NCBI GenBank assembly: GCA_963402885.1
Contig: OY727102.1
Span: 21,266,001-21,330,000, forward strand
From: Antedon bifida
Lineage: Eukaryota > Echinodermata > Crinoidea > Comatulida > Antedonidae
Reading direction: 5' to 3'
DNA: 64,000 nucleotides
This document shows, in pieces, positions 15,101 through 30,100 of this stretch (position 1 is the stretch's first letter; every line of letters begins with the position of its first letter). The notes beneath the pieces are model-generated. The model was not told where the DNA came from. It searched no databases and was given only the letters and a program-made list of their open reading frames with translations. Both the position numbers and the translations under genes were made by a program.

Positions 15101-18100
15101 AGCTATTGAAACTTACATAGGCGATAGAAATAATATAAAAATGATTACTTAGATGGGATTTAAGTTAAAAGGAAAATAGCTATTGTTAACAATAGAAGAA
15201 AATACTCATGTGAAAATGATTATTTGATGGGAGGCGGCAAATATACCAACAGTAGAGATAATATAAACCCTAATCCCAATTCCATATTCAGAAAAAACAT
15301 GGGAACAGACAAAGGAAAACTTCAATAAAAAGTCTATCTACATTTATTTAAATTTTTTAAAATTTTTTTAAAAACAGTGAGTCAGTTATCAAAATGTTGA
15401 TCTCAAATTTTGTTTTCAGTTACTAGGAAATACTGGAAAAATATAATTCAAAAGAAAAAACATTTTTTTTTTCTCCGTTTACATCTTCGTGTCAAAAAGA
15501 CATGGTCAAAAAGACATGTGCAAAATGTCATGAATCATGTAGAAAGTTGATTAAAAATTAATTTTGCTAATTTTAAATGCGCCTGTGCGTAACTTTTTGT
15601 GAAACATGCCATTTTTTTTTAAAATACAGGAAAAAAAGATGATGATTCCATACATGATACAATTAACAAGGAACTTTAGAATAAGTAAAAGTGCGGATAA
15701 CTATAAATAATGGTGGTCTTGTACAGGAAATTCCCCTAATAATACAGGCTACTAGCTGTGTGTCTGCCAGTGTCCCCTAGCTGTGTGTCTACCAGTTCCC
15801 CCTAGCTGTGTGTCTGCCAGTTCCCCCTAGCTGTGTGTGTCTGCCAGTGCCCCCTAGCTGTGTGTCTTCCAGTTCCCCTTAGCTGTGTGTCTGCCAGTTC
15901 CCCTTAGCTGTGTGTCTGCCAGTGCCCCCTAGCTGTGTGTCTGCCAGTGCCCCCTAGCTGTGTGTCTGCCAGTTCCCCCTAGCTGTGTGTGTCTGCCAGT
16001 GCCCCCTAGCTGTGTGTCTCCCAGTTCCCCTTAGCTGTGTGTCTGCCAGTTCCCCTTAGCTGTGTGTCTGCCAGTGCCCCCTAGCTGTGTGTCTGCCAGT
16101 GCCCCCTAGCTCTATAGAAAAGCATTCAGCTACAAACAAGTCCATGATGTAAATTGGCTGAGTAAAATTCAGGGATCATCTCAATTCGTGAATATATGCC
16201 TATTAAAGAATAATTTAGACGATCCCATAACTTATTATGTTGTTGTCCGATAGGCTTGGAAAAAGAAATGATGTCGATCTTGTAAAATAGTAAAAAAATT
16301 TATTACAAAAAAGGGAAAACCCAACATTTACTTTAGAGTATTGTTTTGCAGATTTTTGCGCAAGAAAGCAAGATTGAATTGGAATACGTAAGACTTACAG
16401 CGTAAGATTTTTACCAGTTCTGTGCCTTCTGCATTCTATCACACATGCTACTTCATATAAGAACATGGGGGAAATGATACATTTTAGAATAATTCTGAGG
16501 TATGTTTATTTATCGTCAACATTTTTTCAGAGAGATTTTGCAACACACAAATTTCAGAAAAAAAGTTGGCAAACCCTAAAGCTGTTGAAATTTTTTTTAA
16601 AATAGAATAAAAAAAAATATATGCAAAAGAAACAACCTGAATGACGCACGCTATTGAAACAATAACCTCAAACTCTGTGTCTAAACACAGTTTAAATTTG
16701 ACCTTGCTATTTACATCATACGCTAAGACGCTATAACGCCATAGCCTAAGTAACAACCTTTCACAAGTTAAAACAAAATATTCGCATACACAAATAGTAG
16801 TCATTCTGATAATATTCTAAAAACCTACTATTTCTATATCATTACCATGAACATTACGTTTACAATGAAATTTATTTGCTATTTAATTCAGAAAAACATT
16901 ATTATAAAAGGTTACAAAAAGAAAATGTTTACAATGAAATTTATTTGCTATTTAATTCAGAAAAGCATTAGTATAAAAGGTTACAAAAAGAAATGATTTG
17001 AAGGCGGACTATTAACAGAATCTAGATCATGGTTGTCTAGTTCAAATTAAGATTTACATTTCACATTTATTCCATGGTAAAGCCACTTGTATAAAGTAGG
17101 ACAAGGTTTTCACCTCTGATATGATTTAATAGTATCCATGAAAAAAGACAGAAATGAGCACTTACAGTTTAAAACAACATCAAGTGAAATGAGAAAAAAC
17201 TTAATTATTTTTTCTTAATGAACAGCGTTTTTCAAAAGCTCTTTATAATGTCTTGCTGTCTCCACAATTTAATGATAGATTATGTATCTTTACATACGGA
17301 ATAGAGTTATTTTATGTTTTATTTAAGGGGGAGTGTGGCACTCAAAACATTTCTATTTTTCATGCATTTATTACTCATTATAAAAACATTTAATGAAGAA
17401 AGAACAATTAATTGAAACTGTTGTCGAGGGGATTTTGTTGTAAAAAATATTTCTTGTTTACTGTCTTCTTTCACTTCCTATTAATAAATGTGTTGTAATT
17501 TTTTCCATATCTATTGAGAATATTTCTATATATACAGATCATAAAAATGAGGTACCAGAAAAGACCAGGTTTAATTAGTAGAACTGGTGGTAGTATATTG
17601 GTTCTGGAGTGATATTTTTTTTCATAATTTCAAATCTGTTATATTATAGTATAGAAAGCTGAACCAGGGGCCTTGTGAAAATTATGTTACTCTTTTTTTT
17701 TTAATACGATGTCTGACATTTTAAATTTCAAGTCGTCATTTTGGCAACCTAATATTTGCCGTGAGTGGAAGAAAGGGAAACATGAGAAAGTTGAACTAGA
17801 ATTGTAAAACGCTCTGAGTTAAATAAAAATGGAGGTACTGTATTTCATGGGAATACCTACTATACACAGGTTTTTAAAAACGACTGATCTGTTTAATTGA
17901 ATTAGTGTGATTGCTAACAGTACACTATCAAGTGAAGCTACTACAATTTGAAAGCAAAGCAAATACACAAATCTGCATACTACATTCCACAAAGGCATTC
18001 AAAGGGGTTGTGCCCATCTGTGGATGGCTGCCAGTTTCCAGTTGATTTGATGCTATATTGTTATTCACATAAGAAGCATATATTGTTTTGCTGCATTGTT

Positions 18101-21100
18101 AATAGATACCTGCCACAATTACATACCAACAATATATAATTAAAACATAAATATTATCTTTATCTATAAATGTATATTGACAACTTATTGATAACAATTC
18201 TTATTTTCCATTGTACAACAAAGAAATAACAATGTATTCCTATATTACTTCAATGCAGGTCTTGTTTAGTTCTATACCTATATCTCTATCTATCTATATA
18301 AATATACGCAAGGGCAAAATTCGGTAAATCGCGCATCTTTACTAAATGGTATAGAAAGATATTGTTTTTTCCCACTTTCTGGTTGTTGATGCTAAAATCG
18401 TTGTACATTATAATAGTATAATAAATAACAGCATTATCATGTTTGTCATAGAAAACAATTTAAACAAATAAAAACAATGACAAATGTGTTTGGGCAGCAC
18501 AAGTTGCAACTTGTTTCTGAAATAATTTGGTTGTGGAATTCCTAAACTCATTCAAAGATAGGCCGTTTTCAGCCATTGGGAATAATTAAAGATCGCACTT
18601 AAAAGTTTAAATTAAAAATTGAATAAAACAAAAGAATTTATTATTAAATTAATATATTATCATTTAATTAATATTATTCATAGTTTTTTGTATTAATTCT
18701 TATATTAAATATTGAAATAATTAATCATTTGTAAATAGTACAATTCACTAAATTCTAGTATTAACAAAGAAACTAATTTATAAAATCAACAAAATCTGAA
18801 ACAACAAATTAATTCAGATTTTTTTTTATGATGAAATATAAAATGACAGGAATTAAGGAAATACATTTAATCATGAAAGACAAACATAATATTTTATTAC
18901 AATTGTTGATTTGTGGGCAAGTGAAACTGGCAACATTGTATTCCTCTTGTAGATAATTATAATACAAGTACAAGTATTAAAGGATTACAGTTTGCGTGTT
19001 AATGACATTGTTTACCTGAGTAAAAAGAGCGATTAGAAAGACGCTGACGATATCATACGGCAGCGTAATGATAGCCACCAGCCTCACTTCATCTTATTAT
19101 CATATGTCTTTACTGAATTACTGCTGCTCAACAGGATTATGTTTAATTTTTTCTACGGAATACTTCTCAAATGATGAAAAGATAATCGATATTAAATGAT
19201 CGTAAAAGTAATTAATCTGGGAAAATGAAATATTTTGAAGTATCTTCCTTTTGCGTCTAAAATTAATGTCGTCAGTGAAGAAACTCAAGTTATGAATACA
19301 TAAATATATTTTATTAAATGTATACTTCGAAAAATGTTTCGATCTGGTTTTTAAATTAACTATCTGTATATAATTCCACTAACATCTAGTCATTGCCAGA
19401 TAAAGACTTGCTGTACGTATTAATGAATGGTTTAAAAACGTAAAGAATTATATACAGAATGTATACTATACTTGCTTGACGAATCCTTTGTTCATTAAAT
19501 AATTAAAGTAAATAATTAAGTTGTGTTTGTGTCTGTAGAAATGGCAAAAATTCCACTGCCTCACCACGTGTGTGTGTGTGGTGAGATCCGCTGTACGTCC
19601 GTCCATTGTAGAAACAAAAAACAAACAAATTTGGTAGATTACATTAATTATGGGGGGGTGTTCACTATCTAAGAACGTTTAAAAGAACCATTAAATATGT
19701 GTCTCGCTCATGTATTCAAAATGTTTATTTAGTTATATCCCTAAATTTACAATCGAGTATTCTGTAATTTTTACTCACCCTATTCAAAGTACATGTATTC
19801 AACAAGATTTCAAACATTAGCTTTTTAAAATAGTTTAAATTAAACCAAAAAGAAAACAATTACAATATAGATATTTGATTATAACGGCTGATTGTACTGT
19901 AGGCCTAAATTCCGCCAAGTCTCAAGGAAAATCACTGCTGCTACAGTTTTAACTGATATTCTGTGGATGGCCTAGCTGACAATTAGGCTAGTTTTATCAC
20001 AAAAGGTAGACATAAGGTAAGGCGCTTTATGGAAGTCGGATGGGTAAACTATTAAAAAATATTTTCATTTAATAATTTAAATATGCCATTGGTGACCAGG
20101 CTGTTGAGCACTCATTGCAATGTGGGGGTGTGTATTAGACCCGATGCGGTATGCATTATAATGATTTATTTACCAAAATGCAAGTCACACATTTATGCCA
20201 TTGCAGGATCCGCCACAGGTCCTTGTAGTGTAAAATAATGCACCATCTTCAGATTGATACAACATTTTATCAACCTGTGTATTAATTAAAGTTGACAGTA
20301 ATATAACGATTGATTGGTCAAGCCTTGTATGGCAGACATTATGTGAACTGTTACCTCAGTTAAACTTACTGACATGAATTTGAAGGATGACAATCAACAG
20401 TCAAATTACTTGCCACAGTTAAACTGATAGTTCATGGAGAATGCAGCAATTTCTCACAGTGTCACTGGTCTGATAACAATAGATTGAAAACCCACATATG
20501 GCATTCCCCTTTCTGCCAAACCAACATATGGCATTCCCCTTTCTGCCAAACACACATAAAGCACTTCCTTTTCTGCCAAACCCACATATGGCATTTCCCT
20601 TTCTGCCAAACCCACATATGGCATTCCCCTTTCTGTCAAATCCACATGGCATTAACCTTTCTGCCAAACCCACATACTGTATGGCATTCCCTTTTCTTTC
20701 TGTCAAACCCACATATGGCATTCTCCTTGATTTTTATGATGATATTATTATGTTAAAATAACAACAATAAATTATGGCAGAAAAGGTATAATTAATATCA
20801 TGTTCAAACTATTGTGTATTGCAAACCCCTTCTTCTTTACAATAGATGTCAACGTATCGGCAATGGTTGTGTTTATGGAAGTGAAATAAATAAAAATCTA
20901 TTATGTATATAAACAACTTTATTTTTAAGCAAGTTGTGCCTAGCATAGTAGTACCTGGATAAAACAATAGTCACTACTCTCCTAATGTTTCTCTGGCATA
21001 TTAAGGAGGGAAAAACCAGCAAATGTCATTCAAAACATTCCAAAATTATAAATTGATGGAAAATGCAACATCAACTAGCTTGGCATTTCACATGTTGAAT

Positions 21101-24100
21101 ACTTTAGTTGTATTATTTACAGTATAGCTAATGCAAGGTAAGATGCCTTACTGAATTATGGTACAAATTTAGGATTAGACCGTTTAATCTGTTGCTACAC
21201 AAATGCCAGTTTACAAATTTGTTATCCTCATTACACCAAGGCAGTTAAAATTGTTTTTCAATTTAGCTAAATAACAACTATTCGCTTTTAATCTTGACTA
21301 TTTGTATGCAAACAGCCAGCTTATTGACACTACTGTATACTAGCGTACTTTAGACTTCAATAATCATCAATTCTATATTAACCAAATATTACTTTCAAGA
21401 TAAGTTTACTATTATGATGTTGTTGTCTGTATAGTATGTATTTTTTCCAATTGAGGTTTACTATTTGTAACGCTCCAGGCTGAGACTTCAAGAAACATTT
21501 TTCTAAAACCTTTACTGTACTCAAATGGTTTGATATAGCGGCAAAGTTCTAATAAATATTATGCGTTTAAAAGCTTGACTTTAATAAAGACAACAAGGCC
21601 GCAAAAGCCGACTGCAACAACAGCAAGCTACAGCAGCAACGAAAACCATATAATATATTGAAGCCATAAGAAAAAAAAACGGTTTTGAAAATTCTACAAA
21701 ATTGCACACCGTCTGTACATGATGAGCAAATAAGTACAGAATTAGAACACAATGTCTTTTTAAAACTGTCTTATAAAAAAAACATATGTTTTTTTACAAG
21801 CTTTATTTGCAATTTCCATTGATCTGATTGATAAATAAATCAGACCTATAAATCTGGCATCCCAAAAGCCAAGTTTGCCAAATGAATATTGTTTAACTTG
21901 TTGTGAATATTTGGGAATTAAAAAGTCATTTTTCTCCAATAATTTTTCAAAAATAACATAAAATGAAATATTATGTACCACATAATATCTTTTCAACTAA
22001 TTTGTCATTACTGTGGAGAAAATGATGAGTCTTGTCTGAGTGAGAGTTAAATAGAGAATTCGCATATTGGTGTATTTAGCTAATTTGCATATTGGTGTAT
22101 TTAGCTAATTTGCATATTGGTGTCAGACAAAGATTACATAGGCAGGTCAGATAAAGATGACACGGGCAGGTCAGATAAAGATGACACAGGCAGGTCAGAT
22201 AAAGATGACACAGGCAGGTCAGATAAAGATGACAGGCAGGTCAGACAAAGATGACACAGGCAGGTCAGACAAAGATGACACAGGCAGGTCAGACAAAGAT
22301 GACACAGGCAGGTCAGACAAAGATGACACAGGCAGGTCAGACAAAGATGACACAGGCAGGTCAGACAAAGATGACACAGGCAGGTCATACATTTTGACAT
22401 TCCTTAACAATCACTTGTTTAAACATCTTGGATCATGTGTATTTATTTTTTAATTACAAAAAAGTACTTCTATACGCTAGTTTGTATCATGTCATCCTCA
22501 TTCCATTAAATGAACACAAACTTGTAAGCTTCTTGCGTTAAGCCTACAAGCTTACATTATTTATAGCGAGTTTGAGAAATGAAATCCATTATAGGATAAA
22601 CTATGTTGCCTATAGATAATATCAGTTTTTCTCCCCTATCCATTGACTTAACATTTATATTATGGAATAGTACTGAAGATCTGCTTTAGGCTACTACATC
22701 CAGGTTCACTCAAAGTTCAAATGTAAAAGATTTGCATGTAATTTGTAAATTCATATTAAATCTGTATCATTATTGAAACGACTAGTTGCCTTCTGTGCCT
22801 ACATTTATTTTGGGTGTTCACCGACAATTTATGAATAAATTATAAAACAAAACTTATTTTAAGTGATTTTAATAGAAATGTTTCAGGTAGAATATTAAGG
22901 CAAGTACTCTGCTACATTACATAAAACATTAACCTTTGAATTTAAAAAATTAGCATAAATATTGAAAATTCTAAATATTACAGTTACGCCTAAAATTCGT
23001 GCACTATATTCATTTTTTTTTTGCTGTTCTGTTAAATTTATATAACACTAAACAGACAAATTGTGCCTCTGACTATAGACTGTGAATTTAATTTGATTCT
23101 TCTAGATTCATTTTTATAAAGGTAAGTACACACGCAAGTCCTTTTTACGGTTTTGATTACTCTAGATGTTTTTGGTTAATCTTTTTAGGAACTAACCAAC
23201 TCAAACATGTCCTCCAAGTACAGAGTCTGTGGCCTAGAGGTCTAATCGAATCGCATTTTACAACATGACAAAGAAACTTTGTACAACCATCACACTCTGT
23301 TAATTTACTGTTTGTATACGATCCCATTGGGATCATTTTCATAAAAAAACATTACAATTTTTACTTTCACTATGTTTAGTCAACATGGCATTCCACATAA
23401 TGTCAGAATCAAATTCAATTTTAAATGCAAACAAAACTCAATACAAAAATGTATGCCTCAGTGAGCGGTCTGAACTCATATCAATAACAAACCTCTCCCT
23501 TACCACCTACTACTACTATTACTAATCTGTTAATTTTTAGGATTGAATTCTCATAAATAGTATTTCAGGTATCTAACATACTCACTAATATTAAATTTAC
23601 CGAATTTATGTACTGATACCCTTTTGTTTTATGAATAAAGTGGTTTAAACATTTCAATCTCGTATCAACTAAAGCCGAAGTATAGTCATGTCTCTAAGGA
23701 CCAGTCTATGTCATCACCAGAAAGACTTTTTCATCAGTACTTCTAAGAATGAATGACTAGTGTCGGGAGCAGACCAAGACTAAACCCAGTACCGTTTTGA
23801 TTTTATTATCATTCAGGAAATTATATATGACTTACATACTGTAGTTGAAAATATAATATGAACATTATTTAAGTACATTTTTCTTCAGTAGACTTACTAT
23901 GGCTTTTTTTTTACTTGCCCTGATTATTAACTTTTAATTTTGAATAATTCGTCATATTGTTAATCCAAGATCGATAGTGAATATGATTGTATCAAGAATA
24001 AAAAACAATTTTTTTTTCATTAGCGAGTATGTAACTGTAGTAAGCAGTGAGTCTTGTGCACTTTCTTCAATTGGCTTAAGACACAATCCTACTGAAGCCT

Positions 24101-27100
24101 ACTATATATGCGTAACACGTACCATTTCTCCACTTAATTTTAATCAACGTTGATTCCCGAGTTTTTCCTTAAAGTATTTAAGTCAAAAATCATTTTATAA
24201 TATTGAGTTTTTCATGTTGTGAGGACACTTTTAACCCTTATGACCTAACTACTTACCCCAAGCAGTCTTAACTATAAAAGGTTTTGTTATCCGCACTTTG
24301 CATGTCAAGGGTCAACTTTGTAGTAGTAGTAAAAACAGCATGCTTGTGCACATACTAAAAAATGTCTAAAATCAATTTCTAACCATGTTTAAAAATTCAC
24401 ACATTTTTTCGCACAGCGCAATTGCAGTACAGCAAAAAGTTACTGTAACGTTCCACCACATTCCAGATTCGTGGCTACAAGGTAAATGATATTATGAGAG
24501 ATGTATTGTTTTTGAGAGGCATTGTTTTGACATCATGGCTTATCGCTAATTAAGTATATCCGGCGTTACTTCTTATTTGTCAATCATTGTTCCCTTTGAT
24601 ATTACACAATACAAACCTTACTTGCGTATAACACAGATGAGGGCTTAGGCCTAGACGGTACTCGCATCAATACATTGATTTGTTTCCTAAATCATGTTGT
24701 AAAATCATGTTTGATTATTCGTGAAAAACGGTAGTATCAGACTGTAAAAAATATGTCTATATGCATTAATATTATGAACAGAGTATTATAGAGATGACAT
24801 ATTTAGAATATTCTAAGCATTCTAGTTCTGAGAATGAATTGCTATCCAACCAATGAAATCATAAGCATTGCTGCTCCTGTTTTCACAAACAACCAGATTA
24901 AGTTTCACAGTGTCATGTCATATGTGTTATGAAGTGATTCACCTAGCTATGCTTGGCATCTATCTGTACAGTGTATTACATCACGGCTCAGAATGGGGAG
25001 AGGGAGAGCCTAGCTATGCTTGGTATCTCTACAGTGTATTACATCACGGCTCAGAATGGGAAGAGGGAGAGTATTTCATGAGTTAAAAAATAACTGCTCT
25101 ATTTTTAATAAGATTTTAAAAAGACACCTAGCTATGCTTGGCATCTATCTCTACAGTGTATTACATCACGCCTCAGAATTGACTGCTGTATTTTTAATAA
25201 GGCGGAACGAGACATTGAAAATAGAGTCAATTTTTCATCCAATATTCCTTCATTCAAAATGGACTTTGTTTTTACCTAGTATTAGATCGACATATGGAAA
25301 GTTGATATTTTGAAATGGACATGTTACAAGTACAAGTGCACATAATATGTACTGTAATTGATAACATACTGAATGATGTTTTACAATTTATAGTACTCAA
25401 TCAAATTCTTTTTTTCGTTTTATGGTGTGACGTCCAAATTTGATCTTACTTTGAAGTTCTACTGTAATGGCAGCATTTGGTACAATGGCTTGCAGTTTGT
25501 CAATATCCCAATCATACCATAAATGAGGCCCTGAGAGAATTAATTTAGTTTTACTCCTTTTGCAAAGTCAGATTGCATGAAACATTAACATTATTTCTTT
25601 GCAATTAAAGAAGTTCAAGATTTATTATCAACAAAGAAATAAAAAATGTCTTTTTTTAAATATACTGTGGAAATAAATCACACACTTGTTTTCAAAAACA
25701 AAGTCTTAAAACTACTGAGCTGTTTTATTGCTAGATGTTTTGTGGGAATATAATTTTGTATTCTGAATACCTACATGTAGAGTATGTATGCTGTGCAATG
25801 ATGTCATGTTGATAATAAATAATATATTGAAGTTGCATTTGATTTTGTATTAAAGGTTTCACCAAACGAACGGGCATGGAAAAAAGAAGGGAAATCAACA
25901 ATGAAAATGAAGTTTTTTGCTTTTTAAATCCTGTATTACTTTTTTGTTAATGTTATTTTTTATATTTTGTACATAATTTAGTAAAGTTTCCTTGTAAATA
26001 GGCCTAAATTGTTAAATCATTTTTTTCTTCTATTATTTTATTTACCATGGACGTACGGCACCTTCATTCAAGAAGTGTGCCACTGTTTCAAAAGTGGAGC
26101 TTCCAATTAAATTATTATTATTATGGTAGATGTAGCAAGAAAGAGCTGACATGGTTATGATTTAGAATTAAATCAAAATTAATATTTTGAAGTCCAGTAT
26201 TTGTTAATGAAGCCCACTTCGGACATTTTATACATTTTTATGCAAATATGGCACTTGTGTAGTTGTACTGTATACTGTATTAAAGCCCACCAATAAATTC
26301 TTTGCAACATTTTGAACAACTCTTTCAGAAATTTGCAAGTTGTTTTTTATTGGATTTTGAAAGTAATAAAAAATGACAATACTATTGGTCCATAAGCATC
26401 TAAATATTTCTTTGCAACATTTTTCAAGAAAATGTTTATAAATATTTCTTATTGTACAATATTACTGAACTATAAATAAATTGTGAACTAGGCTTTAGTT
26501 GACATTTCTTCACAGCAACAAACAGTATCAGTGAATCCGTGAAAACTGACAATGATATACTGGTATGTGAACAGTACTGCAAACAACAACACCCGTGAAC
26601 TCACTGATGCAAAATCAATATTGGTCGCAAAAACAAGCTCATTTAAATAGTTTGCTCAATATACTGTATTATAATACAAATTACTCTTTGAAGACAAAGA
26701 ACAAAATGAGGTTGACGACCAAACATATTATTTATAATACTCTTGTTGCTATAGCTACTTTGCTTATTTTATTGCTTTTACTTGAAATGTTCAATTGACT
26801 TTTTGAAATTTCTCAAGTAAATTATTGCTAAGAAAAGATTGAATAATTCTATTTTTTTACAAAATAAAATGATTAAGCTATTTACTAATACAAAATGCTA
26901 GGGTTTTCAGTGGATGATTATTTTACATTTAATTAGTTTTATGTTGGTAATGTTGTTTAAACAAAGTAAACAGTTTCACAAGACGAAAGACTGAAAAAAA
27001 ATAATAGATGAATTATTATTGTTATTAAAAATGTAGTCATAAAGGTTACTTAATTATGTACGTGTACTGTAGATGGATATTCTACAATCTGCTATCTTTC

Positions 27101-30100
27101 ATGTTAAATGCCCAAATATTACTATAGTATTAAACTAGATAAACATCTAGAGACAGCACTTCCAGGGAATAATTTTGCATTGAGCAGTTCCAGGTAATTG
27201 GGAAAAGGGCGGCTTGGTACACCCCCAGGCTAAATCTGCCTATGTTAATAAACACCTGAACATTAAAAATGTTTCACCTCAATGTTTCGGTAAACAAAAC
27301 AAGAATTCCTTGTCTACACCTGGCACTATTCTTACTTAGGCCCCATATTAGTTTGAGCTATGAATATGGTGATAAAATAATAATTTTTTTATGGGGCCTT
27401 ATAAAAAATTGCTACTGTATGCAAAAATATGACTGCAAATCAAAATTTGTGTACAAAATTATTCCGATTTCCATGAATATAGGTTCCTTTGAGGACAAAT
27501 AAATATGTCACACCTCCTACTATGAACTGACCCAGAACTACACCATGGTCAATGGCACACAAAACAAACATCATCCCAGTGACAAAGGGGAGCTGACAAA
27601 GAAAACATGTCTTTCTACAGTATTTCAATGTAATGATAAATGTTACTGTTGTCAAATTTATATACTGTAGTGCTTTTAACAATCAACAGATTGTCCCAAA
27701 GTGCTTAAAATTACAATAAAGATGGGAGAAAAACAGATTGAAATCCCGTAAATTACACCAACAATTTAGTTTCAAAAGAATCCGATCCAGGTCAGTACAA
27801 TGCAGATGACAAAACAAGGAAATATCATACAAGGACTGTGTCTGATGTAAACAATACAGTAACTGTTCAAATAATGTGCGAATAAATAATCTGTGAAGAA
27901 CTGTACCAATACTAGTAATAGTATAGGTGTAAAAGTTAAATCGGTTTATAATGCGCACCCATAACAGAGACTGAAATATCAGTATTTATTTAAGTTTCTA
28001 AACATTTTACAATAAAGACAATGGTATTTAATTATTAAAACAATGATATTTCAGACTTATTCATTAGAATCAAGATGATTTTGTTGATTATTTTAATTAA
28101 TCATAATCAGTGGTCTTCTACTGTGAAGGGAAATCCCCATATTTCTTCAGTTACTGTATGAATAATGCACTGTATTTTCTTTTGTTTTCCAAGTATTAAT
28201 TACCATTTAATTACTGTTGTTGGCGTCATTTTGGCCAATATGGTGAGACACCACATGGGATAAGCATGATATTACACCAACATTCTTATATTGGAGTTTA
28301 TCTACTGTAGGGTGCATGACCATGTTTCATGGTATTATTACCAAATTAATTGATAATTATGGTTAATATACCCTTTTCTCATTATTTTAGGTGTCATTTT
28401 GCCTAAATGGTAGTCGCCATATTATTTATTAAAGTAATATACTTGATGATAGGTTATAAAGGGTATGTGACCATATTTAATCGTTTGTTTTTAGTTTAAA
28501 GCCATATTTTTTTATTGAATTAAAAAAGGTCACAAACTGCATTTTATGTACATTTAAATATAGAGGCTTATTACATTATTTTAGGACAAGGAATGACCTG
28601 GTTTAATGTTTTTAAAGTTATATGCGTTATATTTACAAAACGTCCAAAATTGTAGGGAAAGCTCCTAAACTGTGGAACAATCTTCCTAATCCTATTAAAA
28701 ATGCATCCTCTATCAATCATTGTTTTCAAAACACTCTTACAATTAAAAACCCATCTTTTTTTCTTTGTAATTTCTTTCTGGTTTTTTTTCTCAGCGCTTT
28801 GGGACAATCTTTTGATTGTATAAGCGCAAATCGAACAACATTAACATTATTTATTTAATTTATATATATTATTAGACTGTGTAATGTTGAATCATACAGT
28901 AAAAGATAAGGATTTGACCTTGTTTTATTCTCAGTTCATAATTTATGAACTTGGCTTTGATAAACACAACTGCATGCCTTGTTGGCTTTTTCTAGAATCA
29001 GAATCAAAGAATACCAAGAACAGAGTGATTACTGTTTGGCTTTCAGGGTTCTCTTGTTCTTGGAAAACACTTAAATCACATACATAACAAAACAAACTAA
29101 TGTTTGAATGTCAAATTTATTTATTATCTTATAATAAATGTCCAAAAAAACCTGTAAATCTTGACATCTGTGAATTGTAAACTTTTTTAAAAAAAAAAAT
29201 GTACTTTCAATCTTGGAACATCATGCACTACTAATTTAAGTTAGATTGTTTAGATTAATATTTTTTAAAAATATTTGTTATGATATGAATAAGGTATATA
29301 ATTTAATAATAATAAATAATAATAATAATAATAATAGTCTGTTCTTATATAGCGCATATAAAGCAGGCTCTCAATGCGCTTTACATCAAAATAAATGATA
29401 CTGTATGTATAATTTGATGTATTTTAATTTGGTTTCAATATGTTTAAAAACCAATATTGCATTATTAATTCCTGAACGTATGTTATTTTGACTTACCTTC
29501 ATGCATTTGATGTTTAATTGTTGAGGATGTAATGTACAAAAAAAACACATTTCTACTGTACAAAAATGCATTTGGATAATAAATGCTTTGGACGCAGCAT
29601 ATTCCTTCATAAGGTATCGCAAATAGCTTGCACATGGCGGGAAAGGTTTATGAGCAAACTTCACAACGTGTAAATATACGTGATTTGTTTGTTTGTACGT
29701 ACGCGTCATGACATTTGCCCCCAAATCCTTCCCATCATGCATTGTGCAATGACATTTCTCACGAAATCAAGTTATTTGCGATAAATCTTTTTCATTCATA
29801 AGTTTGGAATTAAAAGATTCCTACCTTTCTGACAACTTTCATCATTCCAGCATAGTTGCTTGGTCTGTCCATTTGCCAACGTCCTTGAACATGTTCCATC
29901 TGGATCTGGACAGTTATTAAAACATAATCCTTGGTCTTTGTTGAAGCCAAAAAAGCTGTTCTCCTTGTGTTCCTCACTGATCAGACTCCACTCAATCGTG
30001 TTAATGTAACAAAGTACTGGGTTCTTTTCTATACGTACGGCACCACGTTTTATATTCACTAAACTCTGTAGTCCAACCTCTTCCAAATCAAACATATCAA

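Larger units (their letters stand above)
11645..29824 (-). other. INSR intron 2 (18 kb)
   Basis: The largest intron, between the L1 exon and the cysteine-rich exon. It carries four minisatellites (15750-16114, 20490-20722, 22034-22390 and 24945-25180), a 72-bp duplication (16853-16995), two LINE 3'-end fossils (14230-14400 and 28620-28860), LINE-like tails, and one exon-like segment (25450-25530). The rest (11645-14200, 17000-20480, 22400-24940 and 25540-28600) is AT-rich with no recognised feature apart from short microsatellites such as the CA run at about 13180. Confidence 0.8.

Noticed and set aside
20419..20761. Repetitive proteins on both strands in the 30-bp minisatellite
   Set aside because: The repeat unit is a multiple of three, which opens frames on both strands; no start context, splice signals or family resemblance.
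22134..22453. Repetitive frames with CLCHL or QIKMT-type repeats
   Set aside because: Artefact of the 23-bp minisatellite inside INSR intron 2.
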